A DNA stretch of 64,000 bases, taken from Pontibacter silvestris (lineage in GTDB: Bacteria > Bacteroidota > Bacteroidia > Cytophagales > Hymenobacteraceae). How positions within the stretch are numbered: the first letter of the stretch is position 1; every line of letters starts with the position of its first letter. A program made the position numbers and the translations under genes. Below the pieces are notes generated by a model. The model did not search any database and was not told where the DNA came from. It worked only from the letters and a program-made list of their open reading frames with translations. Of the stretch, positions 1 to 9,610 are shown piece by piece. The stretch covers positions 62,001 through 126,000 of the forward strand of contig NZ_JAJJWI010000012.1 in assembly GCF_020907275.1 (NCBI RefSeq), written 5' to 3'.

Positions 1-809
1 ATTGGTTTATAAATAGAGAACTTATCGCTGCCGCTATGTACACTCAGCTTCAGCGTATCCGGCAAGCCAAACTCTTGTATGGCATAACGAATTACCAGAA
101 TGTCCTCTTCAAACTCTTTCGAGAATTGCGCTATATCACCTTCGTAGTCTACTCCTTTATAAAACTGACCTGTGAATTTTGGCGCAATCGATTGTACAGG
201 AATCGAATTTTTAGCCAGCATTTTCAGGATAAAATATAGCTCCACAGGGCTCTGTGGCTCATTTACCTCATCCATTGAAACCTCAGTTATAAAACTGTCG
301 GCTCCTTTTTTATCAGCAATATATTCGTAGATGTTTTTGGCCTCCTTGGTAGCTCCTAGAAATTTATTCGCTATCTGCTGTAGCAGGGCTTCATCTACCG
401 AAAAAGGTTCGGCTATGCCTGGTATTGAAAGTTGTCCCAGTTGCTCTTTATTCTCATCGATAAATGTTTTGACTTCTTCCTGAGAAGCAGGCTTACCTAT
501 GTATTCGGCTACATCAATAGTAAAGAAATCAGAAACATCAAGAAAGGCATCTACATTGTTTAGGTTTATGTGGTCAGCATCCACTAAATAGTCGTTTTGC
601 CAGTTTAACTCTTTTACAGCTGCGTCAGCCTCTTTTCGGACATCCTGAGGAGAAGTGTTGAGTGTAATGTGCTCCCGGTTAGATTTGTTCCAGGTAGGCG
701 TGATGTTTACCCCTGCTTCTTTTGCATTTAAAAAGGCCTGAAGCTGTGCTTCTCCCTGGTGTGCAAAGCGGTCGCCAATGCCGAATGAATACTTACTGAT
801 TTTTTTCAT
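1..809 (-). CDS. uxaE: Tagaturonate epimerase-like protein (UxaE family), 3' part cut by window edge
   Basis: I translated this by hand from the ATG whose complement is at 807-809. It stays open to position 1, about 269 codons, and the C-terminus lies outside the window. The N-terminus (MKKISKYSFGIGDRFAHQG) and a later VDADHINL segment match what I recall of the Bacteroidota family called tagaturonate epimerase (UxaE), which interconverts D-tagaturonate and D-fructuronate in the cytoplasm. No signal peptide is visible, as expected for a catabolic enzyme. It lies downstream of uxaB on the same strand with a 223-base gap, in the order lacI-uxaB-uxaE. Family assignment is from memory of the motif pattern. 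A generic sugar isomerase/epimerase is the alternative. Confidence 0.72.
   Translation of the reverse strand, partial: MKKISKYSFGIGDRFAHQGEAQLQAFLNAKEAGVNITPTWNKSNREHITLNTSPQDVRKEADAAVKELNWQNDYLVDADHINLNNVDAFLDVSDFFTIDVAEYIGKPASQEEVKTFIDENKEQLGQLSIPGIAEPFSVDEALLQQIANKFLGATKEAKNIYEYIADKKGADSFITEVSMDEVNEPQSPVELYFILKMLAKNSIPVQSIAPKFTGQFYKGVDYEGDIAQFSKEFEEDILVIRYAIQEFGLPDTLKLSVHSGSDKFSIYKP
182..197. promoter_or_regulatory. Operator-like palindrome inside the uxaE coding region
   Basis: GCGCAATCGATTGTAC contains the perfect palindrome CAATCGATTG. It shares 13 consecutive bases, GCGCAATCGATTG, with the operator-like site just upstream of uxaA (30072-30087). It lies inside coding sequence, so it may be an intragenic operator or a coincidence of codon use. 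Confidence 0.3.
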
Positions 810-1032
810 ATAATGTATCTATATACAGTTGTGGGCTCAGAATTTTCACGTAGTAGAATAATCAGTCGATCTTGTTCTGAATTACAAGAAATCACAATAA
901 ATTCAAACTAATATAATATTTTAATATTTAGGATAACTAATGTTAGTGCAAATAGTTGTACAGAGCCTGAGAAAGGTTACTAAATGAAGCCTTAAAGCAA
1001 TGCTGCAGTAGTTTCATGCTAGAGAGTAACGC

Positions 1033-2466
1033 TTACACTGAGTCTGCTCTTACCTGTTCTGCTGATTGCTGAAGCTGCGTAATATTTTTAGCTACTATTT
1101 CAGGTAAGCCTTCAATTTCAGTTAAGTCTCTGTCCCAGAAGCTTGTGTTGGACAACACCGTGTTCACTACCTCTGATACATTTCCTTTTGCCCAAGCGGT
1201 TTTAAAGAATTCAAGTACATCTTCAGAGTCGTTCAGCGCTATAGGTTCTCCGTTCCATTCGCCTTTGTAGAAAAGAATGAGGGCAGCCAAAGCGTGTAAA
1301 AGCCTTTCTGGAAGTGCACCTTTTCGTTTATGATATTCCAGCACAGAAGGCAGCACCCGCACTTTATACTTAGAAACCGAGTTCAGGGCAATCGACATAA
1401 GCTCGTGCCGTATAAAAGGGTTTTGAAAGCGCTCTATGACAGCATTGGCAAACTTTTCTAACTCTTTGGCAGGCAGCTCCAGGGTAGGTACGATCTCCTC
1501 AAAAATAGCTTCTCTGATGAATTTACCTGCCCTAGGATCCTCCACAGCTTCACGCACTGTTCTTAGGCCTTGTAAGTAAGCAACAGGAACTAAAGTTGTA
1601 TGGGCGCCATTCAGGATACGCACTTTACGGGTACGATAAGGCGTAAGGTCATCTACAAATTTTACTTCCAGGCCAGCCTTATCACTCGGGAAAGCTGCTT
1701 TGACAGAATCCGGTGCTTCAATTACCCATAAGTGAAAAGGCTCGGCTTTTACAACAAGGTTATCTTCGTAGCCAAGCTCCTGCTGTATTTCCTTGATATT
1801 ATCTTTAGGGAAACCCGGCACAATACGATCTACCAGTGTGTTGCAGAAGGTATTTTTTTCATTGATCCAGGTGATGAAACTTTCCGGCAGGTTCCAGTGC
1901 TGAGCGAACTGTAGAACAGTGCTTTTCAAAGCTTCTCCGTTTTTCTCAATCAATTCACACGGAATCATGTTCAGTCCTTTGTCAGCTGCTCCACTAAAGC
2001 ACTGAAACCTGTGGTACAGCAGGGCTGTTAATTTGCCTGGGAAGCTGTTCGGCAAAGTGTCCATGTTTTTATCTGCTTCGTCAAAAGCAATACCAGCTTC
2101 TGTGGTGTTCGAAATTATAAACTCCAGTTCCGGGTTCTCGCCAAGTTTCAGGTATGCCTCGTAGTCATCATAAGGGTTTATGGCATTCGAAACACAGCTT
2201 ATCAGCCTCTTTTCCTGTGTCGGCTTTCCGTTCTGTATACCATCCAGCAGTACATGGTAAAGGCCATCCTGCTGGTTCAGCAGGTGAACGATGCCATTTT
2301 TCAGCGGCTGAATGATTTCGACAGATCCGTTAAAGTCAGTTTTCTCGTTCAGGATGTCAATTATCCAGTCTACAAATCCTCTCAGGAAGTTCCCCTCACC
2401 AAATTGCAGGACTTTTACTGAACGCTTGTATGGCAGGTTGGCCGTGTCTCGGTTTAGTGGCTTCAT
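1033..2466 (-). CDS. uxaB: Tagaturonate reductase (altronate oxidoreductase)
   Basis: The 477-residue cytoplasmic enzyme would reduce D-tagaturonate to D-altronate with NADH in the isomerase route of galacturonate breakdown. The N-terminus carries a nucleotide-binding segment around VLQFGEGNFLRGF. The polyol/mannitol dehydrogenase family signature KVRILNGAH places Lys281, Asn286 and His289 in the expected catalytic spacing. Length is normal for UxaB. It follows the LacI gene on the same strand by 73 bases and precedes the uxaE-like gene, so the three probably form one leftward transcript. Mannitol or fructuronate reductase are the related alternatives, but the pectin context favours UxaB. Confidence 0.9.
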   Translation of the reverse strand: MKPLNRDTANLPYKRSVKVLQFGEGNFLRGFVDWIIDILNEKTDFNGSVEIIQPLKNGIVHLLNQQDGLYHVLLDGIQNGKPTQEKRLISCVSNAINPYDDYEAYLKLGENPELEFIISNTTEAGIAFDEADKNMDTLPNSFPGKLTALLYHRFQCFSGAADKGLNMIPCELIEKNGEALKSTVLQFAQHWNLPESFITWINEKNTFCNTLVDRIVPGFPKDNIKEIQQELGYEDNLVVKAEPFHLWVIEAPDSVKAAFPSDKAGLEVKFVDDLTPYRTRKVRILNGAHTTLVPVAYLQGLRTVREAVEDPRAGKFIREAIFEEIVPTLELPAKELEKFANAVIERFQNPFIRHELMSIALNSVSKYKVRVLPSVLEYHKRKGALPERLLHALAALILFYKGEWNGEPIALNDSEDVLEFFKTAWAKGNVSEVVNTVLSNTSFWDRDLTEIEGLPEIVAKNITQLQQSAEQVRADSV

Positions 2467-2539
2467 AATTTAAAATCTAGAATTTAGTTTCGGACTAAGT
2501 TTGGAAATAAGTTATGTCTTCGGGTTTCTTAACAGGTAT

Positions 2540-3583
2540 CTACTTCTCTTGCTTCCGGAGAGTCGACTCTCTGAAGATAATTTCTGGTTTAAGCACTATC
2601 TTCTGCGAGAAGTTATTACTACCAGCAGAGTTTAAATGCTCAAAGAAAATCTGGGCTGTAACCTTCCCCATCGTAATGCTTAACTGGTCTACGGATGTTA
2701 AAGGAGGGTCAGTAAAGGAGGTGAAAGGGTCGTTACTGAAACCTGCCAGTGCGATTTCCTCCGGAATTTTTATCTTTCGCTCCTTTAATATCTGCATGGC
2801 TCCCATAGCTCCATAATCACTGGCAGAAAATACGGCGTCAGGTATGTCTTTTAACTGCAACAGCTGCTCCATGCTTTTTCTGCCATCTTCCAGCTGCAGG
2901 TTGCTGCTAACTACAAGTTGCTCGTCAAATGGAATATTGTTATCACGCAGAGCATCTGTATAGCCTCTAAATCGTTCTTTAAAAACGCTTACTTTTTTAG
3001 GACTGGTAAAATGGGCGATGCGTGTGCAGCCCTGCTGTATTAAGTGCTCTACTACTTTATAGGCACCAAAGTAGTCGTCAATTACTATCTGGCTGGCATC
3101 AAGTGCTTCGGTTGTCCGGTCGAATAATACTAAAGGAACACCTTTTTCCTGGGCTCTTTTATAATGCTTAAAGTTTTCGGTGTTTTTACCAATGGAGGCA
3201 ATAATCCCGTCTACCCGAGCGCTTAGAAGAGCATCTATGGTCTGTACTTCCTTTTCATAGTCGTCATAAGACTGGCATATAATAACTTTATAGTTAAGTT
3301 TGTTAGCTATTTCTTCAATGCCTCTTACAACAGAAGAGAAAAATGTTCTGTCTGCTGTAGGTACTATAACCCCTATAATATGGCTTTTGCCGTTTCTTAG
3401 AGCAGCTGCAATATTGTTTGGCTGATAGTTAAGTTGTTTTGCAGCTTTCAACACAGCCTTCTTTGTTACATCACTTATTCTTGGGTTATCATTTAACGCA
3501 CGTGATACGGTTGAAGCTGTAATGTTTAATCTTTCAGCTATATCATGTATCGTTACCTTCGGTTTACTCATCATGTTTGTCAT
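2540..3583 (-). CDS. LacI/GalR-family transcriptional regulator of the pectin locus
   Basis: This 347-residue protein has an N-terminal LacI helix-turn-helix at about residues 9-55 (VTIHDIAERLNITASTVSRA, then a hinge around NYQPN). A periplasmic-binding-protein-like effector domain follows, with the family segments IIGVIVP, DGIIAS and DAVFSASDYGAMG. It should bind palindromes with a central CG. Such sites occur near its own promoter, before susC, before GH105 and before uxaA, so it is the obvious candidate regulator of the whole locus. The effector is probably a uronate or pathway intermediate, which is inference. The ATG at 3583 was chosen because the HTH begins a few residues after it. Confidence 0.92.
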   Translation of the reverse strand: MTNMMSKPKVTIHDIAERLNITASTVSRALNDNPRISDVTKKAVLKAAKQLNYQPNNIAAALRNGKSHIIGVIVPTADRTFFSSVVRGIEEIANKLNYKVIICQSYDDYEKEVQTIDALLSARVDGIIASIGKNTENFKHYKRAQEKGVPLVLFDRTTEALDASQIVIDDYFGAYKVVEHLIQQGCTRIAHFTSPKKVSVFKERFRGYTDALRDNNIPFDEQLVVSSNLQLEDGRKSMEQLLQLKDIPDAVFSASDYGAMGAMQILKERKIKIPEEIALAGFSNDPFTSFTDPPLTSVDQLSITMGKVTAQIFFEHLNSAGSNNFSQKIVLKPEIIFRESTLRKQEK

Positions 3584-3817
3584 AAGAGAGGCCTTAGTTA
3601 TAGGGTTACATAATTTTTTTGAGTCAATTCCTGTAGTCTATGGCCAATTTATTGTTCTTGGATATTTAAAGTATCCTGTAATATCTTGCTTCGTAAAAGC
3701 CTTGCACTTAAGAAGGCTTTACAATCAGTTCATTTAGAAGCCACTCTAATGAAGAGTAGGCCTTTGTTTAAGTTGATATCTTTCTTTTATTTCATCAATG
3801 CGCTTTTAAAGTGCTAG

Positions 3818-3833
3818 CGTAATCGGTTGCGCA
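3818..3833. promoter_or_regulatory. LacI-type operator candidate near the lacI promoter
   Basis: CGTAATCGGTTGCGCA matches the sites before susC and GH105 at all but two positions at the left edge. It lies about 235 bases upstream of the lacI start, suggesting autoregulation or looping with the 4018 site. A second palindrome, TTGCGCAA, follows about 15 bases further on. Confidence 0.6.
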
Positions 3834-4017
3834 TTAGGGTTAGTATTGCGCAACTACTTATAAGCTTCTTTTATGACGCTAATATACTGGAAAGCCTGCC
3901 TACCTATAAATTTTTCTCTTGCTTTACTTAGTTATAGATAAATATCTATAGGGATCAGACAATTTTTTTATAAAAATACTAACTACTGTTTGTAAATTTA
4001 TGTAAAAGTTTTTAATA

Positions 4018-4033
4018 TGCAATCGGTTGCACA
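4018..4033. promoter_or_regulatory. LacI-type operator candidate upstream of susC
   Basis: TGCAATCGGTTGCACA is embedded in a 19-mer, TTAATATGCAATCGGTTGC (4012-4030), that recurs exactly at 14333-14351 upstream of the GH105 gene. The partial dyad around a central CG is typical of LacI-family operators. It lies 426 bases before the susC start. Confidence 0.75.
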
Positions 4034-4458
4034 ATAAAATAATAATCAGTTGAAGAAAAAGATCATCGATGGTCTTAAAGTTGATAGAAGTGGTATAGTG
4101 TAATTTATTATTAATCAGATGCTTGCAATATACCTGAAAGTAAAGCAAAGCCTGTGTCCGACAGGCTAACCCTATAAGTTTTTTAGAAAGTCTGCTTGTC
4201 CTATGGCAGCTCAACTTAGATTACTGTCGTTGCATAAGGATTTATTTATGCATGCCGTCTAACAAATAATCGTTTGTATATAATTAGTTAAATGGACTCT
4301 ATTTTAAGTGCTATTTTGTTTTATGAGGAGGTGCTATTTAAAAGCAGAATAATTACAACTGCAAAACATACTGTTAGTCGATTTGCTGTTTTGTAAATGT
4401 TTTAAAGGTGTTCCATATAAATATAATAATATAACTATACATTTTAACTATCTATTCC

Positions 4459-7400
4459 ATGCAACATGCTTTACTAAGGAAGAATATGAGGTGCGTCTTA
4501 ATGCTTCTTTTCGTCTTCACTGCTTTTGCAGATGTGTTTGCCCAGGGCATTACTATAAAAGGAAAAGTGACTGACGAAGAAGGCATGGGCTTGCCCGGCG
4601 TAACTGTCCGCTTAAAAGGATCATCCACCACGGGTGCTGCTACAGACATTGAGGGTAATTACTCTTTAACATTGCCTGATGGTACTGGTGTCTTGGTTTT
4701 CTCTTTTGTCGGCTTTGAAACAAAGGAAGTGCCCGTTGAAAACAGGTCAACGGTTAATGTGACTATGGGGGATGATGCCAAGGCACTGGAGGAGGTTGTG
4801 ATTATCGGCTATCAGGCAGTGCCAAGAAGGGAACTAACTGGTTCGGTTGCTTCGGTAGGGGCCAAGCAGCTGAAAGATATTCCGGTAAGTACTGCCGCAG
4901 AAGCTCTTACTGGCAGGCTGGCAGGGGTGCAGGTAACAACCACAGAGGGGCGGCCTGGCGCAGATATTCAGATAAGAGTGCGTGGAGGAGGTTCTCTTAC
5001 GCAGGATAACTCTCCGTTGTACATAGTGGATGGTATTCAGGTGGAGAACGCCTTATCTTTTCTGTCTCCTCAGGAAATTGAGTCTATTGACGTGCTGAAA
5101 GATGCCGCTTCAACGGCTATTTATGGTGCGCGTGGAGCTAACGGAGTCGTGGTTATCACCACTAAAGGGGGCAAGGAAATGCCAACGCAGGTTACCTATA
5201 ATGGTTTTGCCGGGGTAAGAAGCATCGTGAATAAGCTGGATGTTATGAACCCATATGATTATGCAAAATATCAGTATCAGATATATAACTATAACACAGA
5301 TGAAGACACCCGTAACAGTTTTGTTGAGAGATATGGCTATTATGATGATTTAGATATTTATCAGAACATGCCTTCTACTAACTGGCAGGACGAAGTTTTT
5401 GGAAGAGATGCGAAGAGTCAGACACACATTATAGGTGTATCCGGAGGCTCAAAAACGACATCTTTTAACTTTACCCTGAACCATACCAATGAAGATGGTA
5501 TTATGCTGAACTCAGGTTTTGTGCGTACGCTGGCTTCATTAAAGTTTAACCATTCTATATCGGATCGGTTCAAGATAGGTTTAAATACCCGTTATAGCCA
5601 GCAACGTGTAGACGGAGTGGGAACCTCAAGCACTGGCTCTCAGGGAACGAACAGGCTTAGAAATGCCGTGCGTTTCAGGCCATTTATTGCACCTGGCATG
5701 GAGAACACCGCAGATGAGTTTGACCCTAACTACTCAAACCTGACTAACCTGACCAGTCCCTTGCTTCTGGCTAACCAGGAACTAAAGTATGATTACCGGA
5801 AGGATCTTCTGATGAATGGGTGGTTTAGCTATGACATTATTAAAAATCTAACTTTCAGAAGTGTAGTAGGTATTAGCAGAACGACCCGCGAAATAAACGA
5901 GTTCGACGGACCGGTTACAAGTGTTGCCAGGCAGAACAATGATCAGCCAGTAGTAGAGATGTCTTCTGAAGAAAGCCTGTCTCTGACAAACTCCAACACG
6001 CTGACCTACCGTTTTAAAGTTGCCGAAAATCATAATGTGAATATATTGCTTGGGCAGGAAATCTGGCAGAGAGAAACCGAAAACGGTAGCGTTACTACAA
6101 AATGGCTGCCTGCTGACATTACGCCGGAACAGGCTTTTGCCGGAATACAAAAAGCAACTCCTCCTTCAGGAGCAATTCAGCCTTCTCCTACTACTTCTGA
6201 GTCTAAGCAAACACTGCTTTCTTTCTTTGGAAGGCTAAGCTACAACTATAAAGATAAATACCGTGCGGTGTTTAATGTGCGCCGTGACGCTTCTTCTCTC
6301 TTTTCTCCAGAAAACCGTGTAGGTTATTTCCCGTCGGCTTCACTGGCATGGCATATAGCAGAAGAAAGTTTTATGTCCGGTACTGATGACTGGCTTTCTG
6401 ACCTGAAGCTACGTTTAAGTATGGGCGCTGTTGGAAACAACAGGATTGGCATTGACCGCTGGAAGTCTATGTATTCGGCTTCGGCAGATTATGGCTACGC
6501 TTATACAAATGCTATTACTCCGGGTTTTGTGTCGGCTGATTTAGCAAATACTAACCTGACATGGGAAACAACCATTTCCAGAAACCTTGGGCTAGACTTT
6601 GCTTTGCTGAACAACAGGGTGTACGGCTCCATAGATGTTTATAGAAACAGCACAAAAGACCTGTTACTACTGGCAAATATTCCTCAAACCAGTGGGTATA
6701 GGCAACAGTTTCAGAATGTTGGTGAAACCGAAAATAAAGGTATTGAACTGCAGTTAGGCGGAACAGTAGTAGACACGAAAGACTTTACCTGGTCAGCTAA
6801 CTTCAATATTGCCTTTAACAGAAATAAGATTGTGAGCCTTGGTATTGATCCAAATGGGAACCCACGTAACTCTTACCTCGAAAAGTCAGGTTGGGTAAAC
6901 GACCTCCAGGATTTTATGGTAGAGGTTGGGCAGCCAATAGGCCAGTTTTACGGCTATGTAACTGATGGCTACTACACGCTGGATGACTTTAATGCCACTT
7001 ATAATGAAACTTCCGAAACATGGAGTTACACCTTAAAAGAAGGCGTGGCTAACTCACAAGATGTTGCTCTTGGAGGGAAAGCCCCGCAGCCTGGAGACCT
7101 GAAGCTGAAGAAGCTGGCTGATACGGGTAACATGATGGTTACCGCAGAGGACAGAACAGTGCTAGGCAATGCACAACCAAAGTTTATTGGTGGTTTAAAT
7201 CAGCAGTTTGCTTACAAAGGTTTTGACCTTAGTCTGTTCCTGAACTTCTCCTATGGAAACAAAGTGTACAACGCCAATAAGATTGAGTTTACATCACAGT
7301 ATCTGTACCGTGACAATAATATGTTAACGCTAATGAATGACAGATGGCAGTGGTATGATGATAACGGGCAGTTAGTAACAAATCCTGAGCAATTGGCTGC

Positions 7401-7722
7401 CATGAACGCAGATACTAAGTACTGGACGCCGCCTACAGGGCAGTACTTCCTGCATTCTTTCGCTATAGAAGATGGTTCGTTCCTGCGCATCAGCAATTTA
7501 ACCTTAGGCTACACGCTTCCTGAACGCCTGGTAAAAAAGACAAAGGTGTTTTCTAACTTCAGAATATACGGAACAGTTAATAATCTACTGACTATTACAG
7601 GCTATTCTGGTTATGACCCGGAAGCAAACACCCGCCGCAGCTCACCGCTTACACCTAGTGTTGATTACGCAGCTTATCCGCGCAGCCGCTACATTCTGGG
7701 TGGTGTTAATGTAACATTTTAA
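4459..7722 (+). CDS. susC: SusC/RagA-family TonB-linked outer membrane oligosaccharide transporter
   Basis: The protein has 1087 residues. A signal peptide ends near AFADVFAQG. A carboxypeptidase-regulatory-like domain (about residues 31-110, GKVTDEEGMGLPGVTVRLKG) is followed by the TonB-dependent plug (about 120-225, ending near GVVVITTKGG) and a large beta-barrel ending in an aromatic residue (NVTF). It should import oligogalacturonides or rhamnogalacturonan fragments across the outer membrane with its SusD lid. It starts the plus-strand block and is followed after 19 bases by susD. Expression is probably controlled by the operator at 4018. Substrate is inferred from the neighbours. Confidence 0.96.
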   Translation: MQHALLRKNMRCVLMLLFVFTAFADVFAQGITIKGKVTDEEGMGLPGVTVRLKGSSTTGAATDIEGNYSLTLPDGTGVLVFSFVGFETKEVPVENRSTVNVTMGDDAKALEEVVIIGYQAVPRRELTGSVASVGAKQLKDIPVSTAAEALTGRLAGVQVTTTEGRPGADIQIRVRGGGSLTQDNSPLYIVDGIQVENALSFLSPQEIESIDVLKDAASTAIYGARGANGVVVITTKGGKEMPTQVTYNGFAGVRSIVNKLDVMNPYDYAKYQYQIYNYNTDEDTRNSFVERYGYYDDLDIYQNMPSTNWQDEVFGRDAKSQTHIIGVSGGSKTTSFNFTLNHTNEDGIMLNSGFVRTLASLKFNHSISDRFKIGLNTRYSQQRVDGVGTSSTGSQGTNRLRNAVRFRPFIAPGMENTADEFDPNYSNLTNLTSPLLLANQELKYDYRKDLLMNGWFSYDIIKNLTFRSVVGISRTTREINEFDGPVTSVARQNNDQPVVEMSSEESLSLTNSNTLTYRFKVAENHNVNILLGQEIWQRETENGSVTTKWLPADITPEQAFAGIQKATPPSGAIQPSPTTSESKQTLLSFFGRLSYNYKDKYRAVFNVRRDASSLFSPENRVGYFPSASLAWHIAEESFMSGTDDWLSDLKLRLSMGAVGNNRIGIDRWKSMYSASADYGYAYTNAITPGFVSADLANTNLTWETTISRNLGLDFALLNNRVYGSIDVYRNSTKDLLLLANIPQTSGYRQQFQNVGETENKGIELQLGGTVVDTKDFTWSANFNIAFNRNKIVSLGIDPNGNPRNSYLEKSGWVNDLQDFMVEVGQPIGQFYGYVTDGYYTLDDFNATYNETSETWSYTLKEGVANSQDVALGGKAPQPGDLKLKKLADTGNMMVTAEDRTVLGNAQPKFIGGLNQQFAYKGFDLSLFLNFSYGNKVYNANKIEFTSQYLYRDNNMLTLMNDRWQWYDDNGQLVTNPEQLAAMNADTKYWTPPTGQYFLHSFAIEDGSFLRISNLTLGYTLPERLVKKTKVFSNFRIYGTVNNLLTITGYSGYDPEANTRRSSPLTPSVDYAAYPRSRYILGGVNVTF

Positions 7723-7741
7723 GTTTTAAACAGTCTCTGAG

Positions 7742-9574
7742 ATGAAAATAAAATATATAAAGCCGCTTTTATTGTCTGTGGCAATGGGAAGCTTGCTGGC
7801 CATGTCGTCATGCGATAATTACCTGGATGTTGAAAATCCGTCCACTTTGTCACAGGAAGCAATTTTCAGTAGTGTTTCCTATACCAGTTCTGCTGTTACA
7901 GGTATTTATAACAAGCTGATGGGTGACGATAGTTACGGAAGCCGCCTCTCTACGCTTTTGCCAAATGCCGGTGATGATTTTGTAGTGGCAGGTACTTATA
8001 ATGCCCTGGAACGAATGGCTATAAGTGGCTTTGGTGTACACCCCGGAAATCAGGATGTCGGTAAGCCGTTCTATCAAATGTACGAAGGCATAGAAAGAGC
8101 TAACATTGCTATTAAATATATTCCGGCCTCACCTTTGTATACTAATGGCACTCCTGCTGAGCAGGCAACTATGCGTAAATTATATGGCGAGGCCCTCGCT
8201 TTACGTGCTCTGTTTTATCATGAGCTGATTCGTAACTGGGGAGACGTACCAGCCTCGTTTGAGCCTTCTGCTGACATTCCAGATCTTTACCTGCCTAAAA
8301 CAAACCAGGATGAAGTTTATGATCGGCTGTTGGATGACCTGGCACTAGCCTCTGAGCTGGTTCCTTGGAGATCAGAGTCAGGAGAGCCTAACACACGCAT
8401 TACGAAAGCTGCTGTTAAAGGCCTTCGGGCAAGAATAGCGCTGGCACGGGGTGGGTATGCCTTACGCCGGCAGAGCAACATGATGGAGCGTCGCAGCGAC
8501 TATCAAACTTTTTATCAGATTGCGAGAAATGAAACACGCGACATTATACAGAAAAGCGGCGAACATAGCTTGAACCCTAGTTTCGAGGCTGTGTTTGTAG
8601 CTCTTAACTCAGGTAATGCAGACCCTTATAATGAAGTCATTTTTGAAGCTGGTGCTTTCGGGAAAGGTAACAAAACTGATAGTAAGCTAGGGTATGGTAA
8701 CGGTATCAGGATTGACCAGAACTCCAGCTACGGGAAGGCAAACGGTCTTATCGCGGCTGTCCCAACTTATTTTTATGAGTTCGATTCAATTGCTGACACT
8801 AGAAGAGACGTAACCATTGCTTACTTCACTATTGATAAGGATGACAACAAAGTGCTAACCAGATCCACAGAAATGAGAGACGGTAAGTTCAGGAAATACT
8901 GGACAAGCACGCGTGATGCCAGCCAGAACCTGGGCATTGATTGGCCAATTTTACGGTATGCTGATGTGTTGCTGATGTTTGCCGAGGCCGAAAACGAACT
9001 GAACGGACCAACAGCTGAGGCCATAGAGGCTTATGAGACTGTTAGGAGAAGAGCATATACAGGTAATGAAGATAGAATGGGAGCTACACCAACTGATAAG
9101 GAAGGCTTTTTTGATGCGATCGTGCATGAACGCCTGCTGGAGTTTGGTGGTGAAGGAATCCGCAAATATGACCTGATCCGCTGGAACCTGTTAGAAACTA
9201 CTATAAATGACACAAAGGCAAAACTAGCGGCTTTTATGAACGGAGAAGGCCGTTATGCTAATGTGCCGGAGGATATAAACTATCAGGCAACTGATTTTCT
9301 TAACACAAAGGTTTCTGAGGAAATGGCAGCGCTTAATCTTTATGGTGGAGCAGGATTTCCTGACAGCGGTGCTCCTTTGTCAAAAGTAATGTACAATCCT
9401 GAGCCAGGCTCTGTACCGGCAGGTTATACTTCTGCTCGCTGGAGATCAGCTTTAGACGAAGCTTATATCGAAAACTATGCAGTAGCCTTTAAAGCCAATC
9501 ATTCAGAGCTTTTCCCTATTCCTACTGATGTGCTGAATCAGAATTATAATATAACCCAGGATTATGGATATTAA
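7742..9574 (+). CDS. susD: SusD/RagB-family surface glycan-binding lipoprotein
   Basis: The 610-residue protein has a lipoprotein signal (LLAMSSCDNY, Cys24), so it should be anchored on the outer membrane. The N-terminal TPR-like SusD segments are present (EALALRALFYHELIRNWGDVP and the later ADVLLMFAEAENEL and HERLLEFGGEGIRKYDLIRW). It acts as the lid that captures pectin oligomers for the SusC barrel encoded immediately upstream. The next gene starts within about 40 bases, so susC, susD and that gene are almost certainly co-transcribed. Confidence 0.96.
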   Translation: MKIKYIKPLLLSVAMGSLLAMSSCDNYLDVENPSTLSQEAIFSSVSYTSSAVTGIYNKLMGDDSYGSRLSTLLPNAGDDFVVAGTYNALERMAISGFGVHPGNQDVGKPFYQMYEGIERANIAIKYIPASPLYTNGTPAEQATMRKLYGEALALRALFYHELIRNWGDVPASFEPSADIPDLYLPKTNQDEVYDRLLDDLALASELVPWRSESGEPNTRITKAAVKGLRARIALARGGYALRRQSNMMERRSDYQTFYQIARNETRDIIQKSGEHSLNPSFEAVFVALNSGNADPYNEVIFEAGAFGKGNKTDSKLGYGNGIRIDQNSSYGKANGLIAAVPTYFYEFDSIADTRRDVTIAYFTIDKDDNKVLTRSTEMRDGKFRKYWTSTRDASQNLGIDWPILRYADVLLMFAEAENELNGPTAEAIEAYETVRRRAYTGNEDRMGATPTDKEGFFDAIVHERLLEFGGEGIRKYDLIRWNLLETTINDTKAKLAAFMNGEGRYANVPEDINYQATDFLNTKVSEEMAALNLYGGAGFPDSGAPLSKVMYNPEPGSVPAGYTSARWRSALDEAYIENYAVAFKANHSELFPIPTDVLNQNYNITQDYGY

Positions 9575-9610
9575 TTGTTAATCAGAACCATGAACATAAA
9601 ATTTCAAGGC

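Larger units (their letters stand above)
3584..4458. other. Divergent intergenic region between lacI and susC
   Basis: These 875 bases are AT-rich and hold no convincing gene. Short ORFs on both strands have no recognisable motifs. The region carries two LacI-type operator candidates (3818-3833 and 4018-4033) and a further palindrome TTGCGCAA near 3848. No clean TAnnTTTG -7 box was found for either gene. A loose candidate with three bases between TA and TTTG lies near 3984-3992. The susC leader downstream of the 4018 operator is over 400 bases, long enough for leader regulation, but I see no strong hairpin in it. Confidence 0.7.

Noticed and set aside
3924..4214. 96-residue minus-strand frame in the lacI-susC gap
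   Set aside because: AT-rich composition, no motif, and it covers the operator at 4018-4033.
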